A stretch of DNA of 64,000 nt from JAJFUB01 sp964622325 (GCA_964622325.1 CAZUOJ010000009.1:4090-68089); one strand, 5' to 3'; shown: positions 17,677 through 27,274, counted from the first letter of the stretch. The notes: generated by a model from the letters alone, not told the origin. Numbers and translations are program-made.

Positions 17677-19152
17677 TTACTGTCGCCGATACACAATAAT
17701 GGCGGCTTCGGGCTGCACCGGACACGCATGCTCACACAGTCCACAGCCCACACAACGATGTCTGCGCACATTGGGCCGGCGCTGGCCCTCCTCTTCCAAA
17801 ATCTCTATCGCCCCATACGAGCAATGCTCATAACAAACGAGACATTCCAGATAGTTTTCGCCGCGCCGCCACGACAAACATTTTCGCCGATGGATGTGCG
17901 CGACGCCTATGTGAATATGATGTTTTTCTTGAGGACTGAAAGGCAACAGGGCCCCGCTGGGGCAGACGCGCCCACAGGCCACACAGCTTTGTTCGCAAAA
18001 GCCCACGCGCGGCTGCAAAAAAGGCGTATAAAATCCTTCCCATCCCGCCTGCCCTACAGCCGGCTGCAAGCCGCCTGTGGGGCAAACTTTCATACATTGG
18101 CCACAGCGCAGACATTTGCTGAGGAATTCCTCCTCGGACATCAGCCGCACAATGGCGCCGCTGGCGTCGCGCACAATGGCTCCCGGCGGCCGAATGAGCC
18201 TTTCTGATATCTTCTGCGGGATTATGCCCGCCTTTGCTAGTACGCCATAGCCTATCCCCAGAGCCATTGCTCCGATAAATTCTCGCCTGCCGATGTCAAT
18301 GTCTGTTTCTACAGGCGCTCTTCCCAAAATCATTTGGGAAGCTCCGCGGGCGCAGGCCGACACGCAAGCATAACATTGAATGCATTCCGCCTGTCTTGTC
18401 TGACGAGGATTATCCGCTTCGATGGCATGCATTGGACAGGAGCGCGCACATAGCCCACAGGCATTGCAGGCCTCTTTCGCTTGACGCCGCCAGAGCCCAA
18501 AACGTCCTGCCAAGCCCAGCAGGGCCCCTAGCGGACACAGCGTCCGACACCAGAAACGGCTTCCCCAGACGCCCCCTGACACAATGAGGAGAAACATGAG
18601 GGCTGTGGGCAGCGCTAACGCGAAAGGACGCTCCGCCAGAGGCTGCACACGCCAGCCAGCCGAGCGCAAAATAGGCACAGCAACATTGAAAGCTTCGCGT
18701 CCCCAACTGTCAAACACGAGCGCGTATGTTCGCGTCAGCAATGGAATAGGATCCAGGATCCAGAAAAGCTGCGCCCCCAGCACGGCGGAAATGGCGACAA
18801 GCCCCAGAACATAATATTTGCCCCGCGGCCAATGAAATCGACGCCGCTTGTGGGCTCGCAGAAAATTATCGGCGGCTTCAATGAGCGTTCCCAGAGGACA
18901 AATCCAGCCGCAAAAAAAGCGCCCGAATAATAATGACAGCCCTAGCACAATAAGCGCCGGCTTGAAAAAAGTGAGAAGCTGCAGCGAACGATGCGGCGAC
19001 AAAGCCACGGCGATTCCGGAAAGAGGATCCGCACGCAAAAAAATCTGCGGCGGCAGCGGCGTGTCCAGCGGCCATATTGATTTCGCGAGCAGCCAAAAAT
19101 ACAAACACAAAAATAATAGCTGCACAACACGACGCAGCCGATTCACAAACAT
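17677..19152 (-). CDS. NapH/NapG-like fused polyferredoxin membrane protein
   Basis: 491 residues. The N-terminal half resembles NapH/RdxA/YccM proteins: membrane helices with the two paired motifs CGWICPLG (81-88) and WCRTLCPLG, then two 4Fe-4S motifs (CNACGLCARSC, CIQCYACVSAC). At about 288 a twin-arginine-like RREFIG precedes a hydrophobic stretch, as in the start of NapG. Four more Cys clusters follow (CLRCGQCMKVCP, CVACGRVCP, CLVCYEHC, CVGCGLCEHACP). The protein thus looks like a NapH-NapG fusion carrying about six clusters, moving electrons between the quinone pool and a periplasmic or cytoplasmic partner. No nitrate reductase gene is in the window. GGAG lies 8 nt before the ATG. Confidence 0.85.
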   Translation of the reverse strand: MFVNRLRRVVQLLFLCLYFWLLAKSIWPLDTPLPPQIFLRADPLSGIAVALSPHRSLQLLTFFKPALIVLGLSLLFGRFFCGWICPLGTLIEAADNFLRAHKRRRFHWPRGKYYVLGLVAISAVLGAQLFWILDPIPLLTRTYALVFDSWGREAFNVAVPILRSAGWRVQPLAERPFALALPTALMFLLIVSGGVWGSRFWCRTLCPLGALLGLAGRFGLWRRQAKEACNACGLCARSCPMHAIEADNPRQTRQAECIQCYACVSACARGASQMILGRAPVETDIDIGRREFIGAMALGIGYGVLAKAGIIPQKISERLIRPPGAIVRDASGAIVRLMSEEEFLSKCLRCGQCMKVCPTGGLQPAVGQAGWEGFYTPFLQPRVGFCEQSCVACGRVCPSGALLPFSPQEKHHIHIGVAHIHRRKCLSWRRGENYLECLVCYEHCSYGAIEILEEEGQRRPNVRRHRCVGCGLCEHACPVQPEAAIIVYRRQ

Positions 19153-19464
19153 TGCTTTTTCTCCAAAGAAAATCTATATCATATTCTTTCCATTCTGTCG
19201 CGAAAAAGCGGCATGTTGGCCTTGAATGCGTATTTCGCCGCTTCTGTGTGTTTTCCTTTGTCTCTCCAAGACGGCGCTTCGACTAGCCAATAGAGACGCT
19301 ATAATGAAAAGTGCACTCCGGAGGCATAGCACGACACATTGGCCTAGAGGCATTTGAAGGAAAGAATGCCAGGCAGATATGGCAAAACTGACTATCAGGA
19401 TGCAAATTATCTGATTAGATGAATATTTTGTGCTTTGCAATCGTTGCAGACTGATGACGGGGCT
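19153..19464. other. Intergenic stretch without a gene
   Basis: 312 bp between the start of the polyferredoxin gene and the stop of uvrB, both on the minus strand. No ORF, tRNA or strong terminator was found. On the minus strand an AT-rich TATGATATAGAT about 25 bases before the polyferredoxin ATG could be a -10 region, without a good -35. Confidence 0.5.
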
Positions 19465-21447
19465 CTATTCAGCCAGCAGCGCCTTAAGCTCTTTAATTTC
19501 GTCGCGAATTTCTGCGGCTCGCTCGAATTCCAGAGCTGCTGCCGCCTCGCGCATTTCTGTCTCCAGAGCGGCAATAATCTCTGCCAGATCCTCCGCTGCC
19601 ACTTTTTCGGCTACATCCTGGCTGATAAAGCGCCGCGCCGCCTCCTGCACTTCTTGTGTGGCGCGAATTGTATCGCGCACTGCTTTGACAACGCTGCGTG
19701 GCACAATGCCGTGTTCCTCATTATATTTTTGCTGTTTGGCGCGGCGGCGATTTGTCTCGTTGATAGCTGCTTGCATTGCTTCCGTAATGCGATCCGCATA
19801 CATAATCACACGGCCTTCGATATGGCGCGCCGCCCGCCCCATAATCTGGATCAGAGATGTTTCGGAACGCAAAAAGCCCTCCTTATCCGCATCCAGAATG
19901 GCGACCAGCGACACTTCCGGCAAATCCAGCCCCTCCCGCAACAGATTAATCCCCACAAGCACATCATATTTCCCCAGCCGCAAATCCCGCAGCAATTCAT
20001 GTCGATCTAGTGTCTCCACTTCCGAATGCAGATAATGCACTCGGATGCCTAATTCCGCTAAATAATCCGCTAAATCTTCCGCCATTCGTTTTGTCAGTGT
20101 TGTGACCAGCACGCGTTGATTCTTCGCCACGCGCTGGCGAATTTCGGCAATAAGATCATCAATCTGTCCTTCTGTAGGCCGGACTTCCACTTCCGGATCC
20201 AATAGCCCTGTCGGCCGCACAATGCATTCCACGACTTGTGTGGCGCGGGACAATTCATACGGGCCCGGCGTTGCCGACATGTAAATCACTTGGCCCACTT
20301 TTTGCTCCCATTCGGCAAATGTCAGAGGCCGATTGTCAAAAGCCGAGGGCAGCCGAAAGCCATATTCCACTAGGCTTTCCTTACGCGAACGATCGCCCTC
20401 ATACATTGCATGTAGCTGGGGGATTGTCTGATGGGACTCATCGACAACTACAAGAAAATCTTCGGGGAAATAATCCAGCAGTGTATAGGGCGGCTCGCCC
20501 GGCGCACGCCCATCAAAATGGCGCGAATAATTCTCAATGCCTGTGCAATAGCCGATTTCCCGGATCATTTCCAGATCATAGCGCGTGCGTTGCTCCAGCC
20601 GTTGGGCTTCCAAAAGCTTATTGTGTTGGAGAAAATATTGTAGGCGCTCCTCCAGCTCCGCCTCGATGCTTTGCAAGGCTCGCTCAATCCGATCGCGCGA
20701 GGCGACATAATGTGTCGCCGGATAGACTGTGAGGCGTTCCCGCCCCTCCACGATTTCGCCTGTCAAGGGATCTACAAGCACAATTTTCTCCAGCTCATCC
20801 CCAAACATTTCCAGACGGATGATCAGATCCTGATCGACAGGATGAATTTCCACAACATCGCCCCGTACGCGGAAAGTGCCCCGCTCCAGCGCCATATCGT
20901 TGCGGCTAAATTGCATTCGCACTAGCTGCCGCAAGATCTCATCCCGCTCTATCTGCTGCCCGACTCTTACAGACAGCACTGTTTCTTCGTATTGTTCCGG
21001 GGAGCCTAAGCCGTAAATTGCCGACACGCTGGCCACTACAATAACATCTCGTCGTTCGCGCAAGGCCTGTGTTGTGGCATGTCGCAGCCGATCAATCTCC
21101 TCGTTAATTTGCGAATCCTTCTCAATATATGTGTCTGTAGCCGGCAAATAGGCTTCTGGCTGATAATAATCATAATACGATACAAAATATTCCACGGCAT
21201 TGTGCGGGAAAAATTCGCGAAATTCCATTGCCAGCTGGCCGGCCAATGTTTTGTTGTGGGCCAGCACGAGCGTGGGCCGCTGTACGCGCTCAATCACTTT
21301 GGCGATGATGTATGTCTTCCCCGAGCCTGTCACGCCCAGAAGCACTTGTTCCTTATCGCCGCGCAAAATCCCCTCCGCCAGTGCGTCAATGGCTTGCGGC
21401 TGATCCCCTTTCGGCTCATATTCCGAAATAACTTTAAATTCTCTCAT
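19465..21447 (-). CDS. uvrB: UvrABC system protein B
   Basis: 660 residues, the usual length. UvrB is the DNA-damage verifying helicase-like subunit of nucleotide excision repair, working with UvrA and UvrC in the cytoplasm. Visible marks: start EYEPKGDQPQAI, Walker A GVTGSGKT (38-45), the beta-hairpin region YYDYYQPEAYLP, DESH box (VVVDESH), helicase motifs QIMGRAARH and the C-terminal UVR domain (EFERAAEIRDEIKELK) that binds UvrC. No uvrA or uvrC is in the window, so it is a scattered single gene, as is common. Confidence 0.98.
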   Translation of the reverse strand: MREFKVISEYEPKGDQPQAIDALAEGILRGDKEQVLLGVTGSGKTYIIAKVIERVQRPTLVLAHNKTLAGQLAMEFREFFPHNAVEYFVSYYDYYQPEAYLPATDTYIEKDSQINEEIDRLRHATTQALRERRDVIVVASVSAIYGLGSPEQYEETVLSVRVGQQIERDEILRQLVRMQFSRNDMALERGTFRVRGDVVEIHPVDQDLIIRLEMFGDELEKIVLVDPLTGEIVEGRERLTVYPATHYVASRDRIERALQSIEAELEERLQYFLQHNKLLEAQRLEQRTRYDLEMIREIGYCTGIENYSRHFDGRAPGEPPYTLLDYFPEDFLVVVDESHQTIPQLHAMYEGDRSRKESLVEYGFRLPSAFDNRPLTFAEWEQKVGQVIYMSATPGPYELSRATQVVECIVRPTGLLDPEVEVRPTEGQIDDLIAEIRQRVAKNQRVLVTTLTKRMAEDLADYLAELGIRVHYLHSEVETLDRHELLRDLRLGKYDVLVGINLLREGLDLPEVSLVAILDADKEGFLRSETSLIQIMGRAARHIEGRVIMYADRITEAMQAAINETNRRRAKQQKYNEEHGIVPRSVVKAVRDTIRATQEVQEAARRFISQDVAEKVAAEDLAEIIAALETEMREAAAALEFERAAEIRDEIKELKALLAE

Positions 21448-21550
21448 TTCCGCATCTATTTTTTAAGAGATAAAGTACAGACTCCACTGTCAATCGCTGT
21501 ATTATTATTATAGCCCTTACACAGTTTTGTGAACATTCCCTGCCAAAAGA

Positions 21551-21584
21551 ACAGGGCATGCCGCCGCCCGGCAGCATGCCCTGT
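21551..21584 (-). terminator. Intrinsic terminator of the groESL operon
   Basis: An 11-bp perfect stem ACAGGGCATGC/GCATGCCCTGT with a 12-base GC-rich loop lies 54 bp after the groEL stop and is followed on the minus strand by TCTTTTGG. Confidence 0.8.
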
Positions 21585-21637
21585 CTGCGCTTACATTGCT
21601 TCTTGCCGATTATTCCCTGCCGTGGAACATGATGTGA

Positions 21638-23254
21638 CTAGTAGTCCATTCCTGCGCCTCCGGGCGGCGTTTGCGGCTCCGGCTCCGGAATTTCCGCCAC
21701 AAGCGTCTCCGTCGTCAGCACGAGGGAGCCGATGCTGGCGGCATTTTCCAGCGCTGAGCGCACGACTTTCGCGGGATCAATGATGCCGGCCTTGATCATA
21801 TCGCAATATTCTTCTTTGGCGGCATCAAAGCCATAGCGAATGGATTTGTGCGCCAGCACTTTCTCCGCCACAATGCTGCCCTCATAGCCGGCATTTTCGG
21901 CGATGCGCTTGAGCGGCTCCTGAGCGGCTTTCTTGATGATATTGATGCCCGTCATTTCATCCTCGTCATCGGCGGTCAAATCCAGAGCCGCGGCCGCCCG
22001 CAACAGCGCCACTCCACCGCCGGGCACGATGCCCTCTTCCAGCGCTGAGCGCGCCGACGACAGAGCATCTTCGTAGCGATGCTTGAGCTCCTTCAGCTCT
22101 GTTTCAGTGGCTGCGCCGACCTTAATCACGGCTACGCCGCCCGCCAGCTTCGCCAGCCGCTCTTCCAGCTTCTCACGATCATAATTGCTATCCGTCGTCT
22201 CGATTTCCTTGCGGATTTGGGCAATGCGGGCCCGGATGGCTTCCGGATCGCCGCCACCTTGCACGATCGTTGTCTCATCCTTGCCCACAACGACGCGCTC
22301 GGCTGTCCCCAAATCCTCCAGGCGCACATTTTCTAGCTTCACGCCCAGATCCTCAGAAATAAAGGTGCCGCCTGTCAAAATGGCAATGTCCTCACAATTC
22401 CGCTTGCGGCGATCGCCAAAGCCCGGGGCCTTGACTGCACATGTTTGTACGACGCCGCGCATCTTGTTGACCACGAGCGTCGCCAGGGCCTCCGCCTCGA
22501 CATCTTCAGCGATAATGAGCAGGGGCCGCCCGGCGCTGGCCACTTTTTCCAAAAGTGGCACGATGTCGGCCGCCGAGGAGATTTTCTTTTCATGTACAAG
22601 GATAAAGGGCTTCTCCAAAACAGCTTGCATGCTGTCAGGCTCTGTCACAAAATAAGGCGAAATATAGCCCTTATCAAATTGCATTCCCTCCACAACTTCC
22701 ACTTCCGTGCGGCCGACTTTCGACTCCTCCACTGTAATGACGCCATCCTTGCCCACTTTCTCCATTGCGTCGGCAATCAGCTCCCCAATTTCGGGATCAT
22801 TTCCGGCAATGCCAGCCACATTGGCAATCGCCTCGCGGCCTTCCAGCGGCTCCGCCATTTCGCGGATTTTCTCCACCATTGCAGCCGTGGCGCGCTCAAT
22901 TCCGCGCTTAATCATCATCGGATTGGCGCCTGCCGCCACATTGCGCAAGCCAGCGTGGACAATCGCCTGCGCCAGGACTGTCGCTGTTGTCGTCCCATCT
23001 CCTGTATCATCATTTGTCTTGGAGGCCACTTCCTTGCACAATTGCGCCCCCATATTTTCGTAACGATCCTCTAGCTCAATTTCCTTGGCGACAGTGACGC
23101 CATCTTTTGTCATCGTCGGGCCGCCCCACTTCTTCTCAATCACGACATTGCGGCCCTTGGGCCCCAGCGTCACTGCGACCGCATTAGCTACTTTATCCAC
23201 GCCGCGCAAAAGCGCGCGCCGTGCTTCCTCACTGAAAAGGAGCTGTTTTGCCAT
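21638..23254 (-). CDS. groEL: Chaperonin GroEL
   Basis: 538 residues, normal length. Family marks: VTLGPKGRNVVIEKKWG, DGVTVAKEIELED, the ATP-site NDDTGDGTTTATVLAQ, GGGVALLRA, and the C-terminal Gly/Met tail reduced to GGAGMDY. It forms the double-ring ATP-dependent folding chamber with GroES. It is 99 bp downstream of groES on the same strand and is almost certainly co-transcribed from the CIRCE-controlled promoter. Its GGT/ACC content (8 in 1617 bp) is low but above that of most neighbours. Confidence 0.99.
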   Translation of the reverse strand: MAKQLLFSEEARRALLRGVDKVANAVAVTLGPKGRNVVIEKKWGGPTMTKDGVTVAKEIELEDRYENMGAQLCKEVASKTNDDTGDGTTTATVLAQAIVHAGLRNVAAGANPMMIKRGIERATAAMVEKIREMAEPLEGREAIANVAGIAGNDPEIGELIADAMEKVGKDGVITVEESKVGRTEVEVVEGMQFDKGYISPYFVTEPDSMQAVLEKPFILVHEKKISSAADIVPLLEKVASAGRPLLIIAEDVEAEALATLVVNKMRGVVQTCAVKAPGFGDRRKRNCEDIAILTGGTFISEDLGVKLENVRLEDLGTAERVVVGKDETTIVQGGGDPEAIRARIAQIRKEIETTDSNYDREKLEERLAKLAGGVAVIKVGAATETELKELKHRYEDALSSARSALEEGIVPGGGVALLRAAAALDLTADDEDEMTGINIIKKAAQEPLKRIAENAGYEGSIVAEKVLAHKSIRYGFDAAKEEYCDMIKAGIIDPAKVVRSALENAASIGSLVLTTETLVAEIPEPEPQTPPGGAGMDY

Positions 23255-23353
23255 ATCACTTCCTCCTCTTATCCCAAATTTTCAATTTCCGCTCGGCACA
23301 AAGCCGCTTGCGCCAGCCCCACCGCCCTATTCGCCCTCACCAAATGTTTATCG

Positions 23354-23638
23354 CTACTCCTTAATAGCTAAAATGTCGCTTTCTTTTATGAGCAAATAAT
23401 CTGTCCCCTCGTATGTGATTTCTGTGCCACCAAATTCACTGTATACTACGATATCGCCCACCTTGACGCTCATCGGTTTGCGCTCGCCTTTGTCATTGAG
23501 CGCCCCAGGACCTACAGCAATGACTTCGCCCTCGCGCGGCTTTTCCTGGGCCTTTTCCGGCAAAATAATGCCTCCCGGCGTCTTCTCTTCAGCTTCCAAA
23601 GGCTTAATCAAGACACGATCATGTAGGGGTTGCAGCAT
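23354..23638 (-). CDS. groES: Co-chaperonin GroES
   Basis: 94 residues from the ATG at 23638 (MLQPLHDRVLIKP), the expected beginning of GroES. AAGGTGG lies 10 nt upstream. An in-frame GTG at 23647 is nearly on top of that box and less likely. The mobile loop PGGIILPEKAQEKP and the closing GTDYLLIKESDILAI fit the family. It forms the heptameric lid of GroEL. First gene of the groESL operon. Confidence 0.98.
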   Translation of the reverse strand: MLQPLHDRVLIKPLEAEEKTPGGIILPEKAQEKPREGEVIAVGPGALNDKGERKPMSVKVGDIVVYSEFGGTEITYEGTDYLLIKESDILAIKE

Positions 23639-23746
23639 AATCTCCACACCACCTTTTCTTGTTATTCTGATGCATGGGCATATTTTTGCAACAAAATTTT
23701 ATGCCTTTTAAGGGAAATGTTAGACGAAACCGCTTACATTGGAAAA

Positions 23747-23773
23747 TTAGCACTCTCAATGCTTGAGTGCTAA
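23747..23773. promoter_or_regulatory. CIRCE operator (HrcA binding site)
   Basis: A perfect inverted repeat TTAGCACTC-N9-GAGTGCTAA, identical to the CIRCE consensus. It lies just downstream of the groES -10 box, where bound HrcA blocks transcription until heat stress. No hrcA is in this window. Confidence 0.97.
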
Positions 23774-23781
23774 CGCTCCGT

Positions 23782-23811
23782 ATTATACACAAATCCTGCC
23801 AAGAAAGTCAA
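23782..23811 (-). promoter_or_regulatory. Sigma-70-type promoter of groESL
   Basis: On the minus strand TTGACT (23806-23811) is separated by 18 bp from TATAAT (23782-23787), immediately upstream of CIRCE. The leader to the groES start is about 140 bases. Consensus-like, so probably strong and controlled only by repression. Confidence 0.93.
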
Positions 23812-23968
23812 TAGCCTTCTTTGCCGAAAAAAATTGCCTGGCTTTCTTTTCTGCTTTCTTTGGGCAGGATTTAGGGAGATTGAAAACGAAAGAAAAGAAA
23901 ACTTTAATTTCAACGCCGAAAAGAAGAAGCAATTTTTTTTTAAAATATGCATATAAGGAGGCTGCAAG

Positions 23969-24946
23969 ATGAGCTGTTCTCTTTTGTATTTAAGCCGGGC
24001 CGATGTGGAAAGCCTGCAAATATCCCTGCCCCAGATTGTGGAAGCCGTGGAAGAAGGCTTTCGTTTAAAGGGATTGGGCCAAACAGAGATGCCCCCGAAA
24101 ACATCGCTGCATCCTTCGGGCCCTACTACCTTTTTAAACGCCATGCCGGCTTATGTCGGGGGCACTTTTCGTGTCGCTTCTTTAAAATGGGTCGGCGGCG
24201 CAGACGATAATGTCAAAAAAGGCTTGCCGACAATAACAGGCCTGCTCATTTACAATGATCCGGAGACAATGCTGCCTTTGGCCGTGATGGATTGCACATG
24301 GCTGACGATGATGCGTACCGCCGCAGCGAATGCCGTGGCCATGAAATATCTGGGCCCCAGCCATCCGGAAATTGTTTCCATCATTGGCTGCGGCGTGCAA
24401 GGGCGCAGCAATCTTATGGCTATGCACTGGCTTTATCCTTCTATCCGCGAAGTGCGCGCTTATGACATTAGTCTACAGGCCCTGCAGCGTTATGTGGAGG
24501 AAATGAGCGCGCAGACCGGCCTGCCTATTATTCCTGTCCAATCTCCTGAGCAGGCAGTGCGCGGCGCGGATATTATTGTGACAGCCGGCTTTATGCCGCC
24601 TAATCCGACGCCGTATATTGAGGACGAATGGCTCAAGCCCGGCGCGATGGCGGCGCCTGTGGATTATAATGTCGCTTGGAAGAGCGAAGTGTGCCAGAAT
24701 GTGGATAAGCTCGTCACAGACGATGTCGCCCAGATGAATTATTATCGGGATAAGGGCTATTTTCAGGGCGTGCCCGAAGCGTGGAATCTGGGCGATGTCG
24801 TCGCCGGCAAAAAGCCGGGACGCGAGCGCGAGGAGGAGCGCACAATGTCTATGCTCATGGGCATCGGGATTGATGATGCTGTGACCGCCAAATTAATCTA
24901 TGACGCAGCGCGCCAAAAAGGCGTCGGAAAAGAATTGCCTTTGTAA
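23969..24946 (+). CDS. Ornithine cyclodeaminase / mu-crystallin family protein
   Basis: 325 residues; AAGGAGG lies 7-8 nt before the ATG. Family marks: YLSRADVESL, KTSLHP, the lysine-containing SLKWVGG region, MRTAAANAVAMKYL and the NAD-binding SIIGCGVQGRSNL. Members act as ornithine cyclodeaminases, alanine dehydrogenases or other imine reductases in the cytoplasm; the particular substrate cannot be told. The following gene (77 bp on) is a C45-type amidohydrolase with its own strong ribosome site, so the two may act on the same amino acid derivative. It is divergent from groES. Confidence 0.88.
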   Translation: MSCSLLYLSRADVESLQISLPQIVEAVEEGFRLKGLGQTEMPPKTSLHPSGPTTFLNAMPAYVGGTFRVASLKWVGGADDNVKKGLPTITGLLIYNDPETMLPLAVMDCTWLTMMRTAAANAVAMKYLGPSHPEIVSIIGCGVQGRSNLMAMHWLYPSIREVRAYDISLQALQRYVEEMSAQTGLPIIPVQSPEQAVRGADIIVTAGFMPPNPTPYIEDEWLKPGAMAAPVDYNVAWKSEVCQNVDKLVTDDVAQMNYYRDKGYFQGVPEAWNLGDVVAGKKPGREREEERTMSMLMGIGIDDAVTAKLIYDAARQKGVGKELPL

Positions 24947-25023
24947 AAAAGAAGCCATCTGGAATCTTTGTAGCGTGTGTTCGGGGCTTTGTCCCACTGT
25001 CTGATTTTAAGGAGGAATAAAAC

Positions 25024-26091
25024 ATGTCTGTGGCCTGCATCAAGCTTTCTGGCACGCCGCGCCAAATGGGCCAGCAATTTGGCGAAGAGCTGCGGGAAAT
25101 GTGCCGTGCAATGACACAAACGCGTTTAGAGTTAGCAGAACAAGCCGCGCGACAGCTTATGCCGCCGCGTGATTTGGCCTGGGCCTTAGATTTGGCCGCC
25201 GCTTCGCTGCCGTATCTGGAGCAATATTCGCCCGTCATATTTGAAGAATTTATGGGCATAGCGGAAGCGGCGGGCCTCACGCCGCCAGAGCTGTTGATTG
25301 GCAATAGCTGGACTGATTTCAAGGATTTAATAGGGGCCCGCGCCGCTGCACATAATTGCACTTCCCTTGTTTTGGAAGGCGCCCTCACTGCAGAAGGCCA
25401 GACATATCTCGCCCAGACATGGGATATGCATGTTACGGCCGCGCCATATGTTGTCATTGTCCATCGCTGCCCGGCCGAAGGGCCACAAACGCTCAGCTTC
25501 ACAACAGCCGGCTGCCTCTCTCTCATCGGACTTAATGAGGAAGGCCTCAGCGTAGGAAATACAAATCTCGTGCCTACAGACGCTCGTCCCGGCGTATTTT
25601 ATTTAGCCCTCATCCACGAGGCCCTGCGCTGTCGCACAATGGCGGAAGCCAGTGCAGCCATTATTCAAGCGCCGCGCATGTCAGGACATTATTATCATTT
25701 AGGGGATGCGCAGGGAAACTTCTTGGGGATTGAAACAACAGCCACAGCTCATGCCCAAATGTACGCTGCCAACGGCCGCTTTGTGCATACAAATCATTAT
25801 CTGGCTCCTGAACTGCAGCAGACAGGCCTGACAACGCCTCCGGGAAGCAATTCTTTAGGCCGGCAACAGCGTTGTGAGGCGCTTATTGAGAACATTTCGC
25901 TTCCGGCCAGTTTGCAGGATATCGCGCAAATGCTGAGCGATCATCAAGGCCTCTATCCTATCTGTCGTCATATTGAGCCACAGGCGGAATATGCCACAAT
26001 AGGCGCTGTCATTCTTTGCCCCGCGCGGCGCCAAATGTGGATTGTGTCCGGCAATCCCTGCTCACAATCCTGGCAATTATTCTCTCTTTGA
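25024..26091 (+). CDS. C45-type acyltransferase/amidohydrolase (acyl-CoA:6-APA acyltransferase-like)
   Basis: 355 residues. It resembles the peptidase C45/AAT family of Ntn hydrolases: GTPRQMGQQFGEELRE near the start, AAHNCTSLV with the candidate nucleophile Cys112, WDMH, and TTAGCLSLIGLNEEGLSVGNTNL. In the family the precursor is cut before this Cys, so about 111 residues would be released. Substrates are N-acyl amides or short peptides. AAGGAGG is placed 7 nt before the ATG. The whole gene contains no GGT or ACC trinucleotide, an extreme case of the window-wide depletion. Confidence 0.85.
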   Translation: MSVACIKLSGTPRQMGQQFGEELREMCRAMTQTRLELAEQAARQLMPPRDLAWALDLAAASLPYLEQYSPVIFEEFMGIAEAAGLTPPELLIGNSWTDFKDLIGARAAAHNCTSLVLEGALTAEGQTYLAQTWDMHVTAAPYVVIVHRCPAEGPQTLSFTTAGCLSLIGLNEEGLSVGNTNLVPTDARPGVFYLALIHEALRCRTMAEASAAIIQAPRMSGHYYHLGDAQGNFLGIETTATAHAQMYAANGRFVHTNHYLAPELQQTGLTTPPGSNSLGRQQRCEALIENISLPASLQDIAQMLSDHQGLYPICRHIEPQAEYATIGAVILCPARRQMWIVSGNPCSQSWQLFSL

Positions 26092-26158
26092 TTTTCACAG
26101 CACATCAAGCATTATCTTGCGTAGCGGCTCAAACAGACATTTTCCTGAACATCTTGTG

Positions 26159-27274
26159 TCAGCAATCGAAATGGCGCGATAAAATCCTGTAAATTTCTTC
26201 GCTATCCGGAGGGCATTCCGCAATATCCTGTGCGCTCTTTGCAGAACGGCAAGCACAACGGCCTATTCGAATATCCGCTCGAGCGTCGGGATGAGCGCCA
26301 AGAAGAATAACGAGCGGCTTTGGGCCGGCTAAAGAAGCCTGCGGGGCAAATCTTTGTAGCGCGCAAAATAGCCGTTCTAAGCATACGCTACAGGCTGTAT
26401 CGCTGAGGATGCGCAGCCCGGGGAAGGATTGCGCAAGCGCCTCATGGGGCAGCAAAAAGCGCCGTTGATATTTTTCGCGGGATTCGCCCAAAACATGAAT
26501 GTTTTCTTCACACATTTCTCCCACGCCTAATTGGGCGCTTTCCGTTATAAGACGCACTTTTTCGGGAGCAATTCCCATAAGACGGCATGTTGTGGCGTCT
26601 AGCGCAACAGGATCTGTGGAAGCGGCGATGAGGCCCCAGGAGAAAGGCACAGCATGGCTGGGCCCCAAGCCCTCGTAGCCGATTGTGCCATCCAAAATGT
26701 GCACTGTAATTCGGGGCGCCATTAGCTTATTGAGATAAGCTAAGGCTCGGGGCAGATTGATTTCATGCAGCCGTTTTTTGTCTACAGGCCTTAAACAGCC
26801 TTTTATGTTCTTCAGCGCTAATGTCACAAGCGTATTGAAATGTGTTTTGGGGATGGGAACATTGATAACAACATCCGCTTCGTATATGGCTTGGGCAATG
26901 CCAATTGTCGGCGGCAGAGCAGGGCAATGGGGCTGCAGCAAAAGATAATTTTCCTGATGAAAACATATCACATGTGCCCCTGTGCGATTAGCGATCTCAA
27001 ATAAGCCGATTTGCTGAAAATACGGCCAGGGATCCGTTAAGCCCCAAAAGGGCCCGTCGCCAATGATGACGCGTGCGGCCCCTTTTCCCAAAGCCCATTG
27101 CACAAGAGCCTCCAGCATTTGGGGCGATGTGTGCCCTGGGCCCCCATGCAGATTCGGCTTAAGCAGGACAATATCTCCCGGCTTGACACAATTTTGCAGG
27201 CCAATGAGCATGAAGGCTTTCTGCAAAGCTTCCCGGAGATCAGAGGAAGCATTTACTAGGCTAACGCTTGCCAT
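26159..27274 (-). CDS. DUF362 domain-containing protein
   Basis: 371 residues from the ATG at 27274; an earlier TTG at 27298 is in frame but has no better ribosome site. DUF362 features: VLLKPNLHGG near residue 40, VINVPIPKTH, TLALKNIKGCL and the later DPVALDATTCRLMGI. Four to five cysteines near the C-terminus (CSVCLERLFC, CACRSAK) replace the 4Fe-4S ferredoxin motifs of longer members, so a cluster may still be bound. The role of the family is not established. It converges with the C45 gene; no clear terminator lies between them. Confidence 0.85.
   Translation of the reverse strand: MASVSLVNASSDLREALQKAFMLIGLQNCVKPGDIVLLKPNLHGGPGHTSPQMLEALVQWALGKGAARVIIGDGPFWGLTDPWPYFQQIGLFEIANRTGAHVICFHQENYLLLQPHCPALPPTIGIAQAIYEADVVINVPIPKTHFNTLVTLALKNIKGCLRPVDKKRLHEINLPRALAYLNKLMAPRITVHILDGTIGYEGLGPSHAVPFSWGLIAASTDPVALDATTCRLMGIAPEKVRLITESAQLGVGEMCEENIHVLGESREKYQRRFLLPHEALAQSFPGLRILSDTACSVCLERLFCALQRFAPQASLAGPKPLVILLGAHPDARADIRIGRCACRSAKSAQDIAECPPDSEEIYRILSRHFDC

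Noticed and set aside
19278..19305. Plus-strand TTCGAC-N16-TATAAT as a promoter of a small RNA
   Set aside because: The -35 is poor and nothing recognisable or terminated follows; it would read into the uvrB antisense strand.
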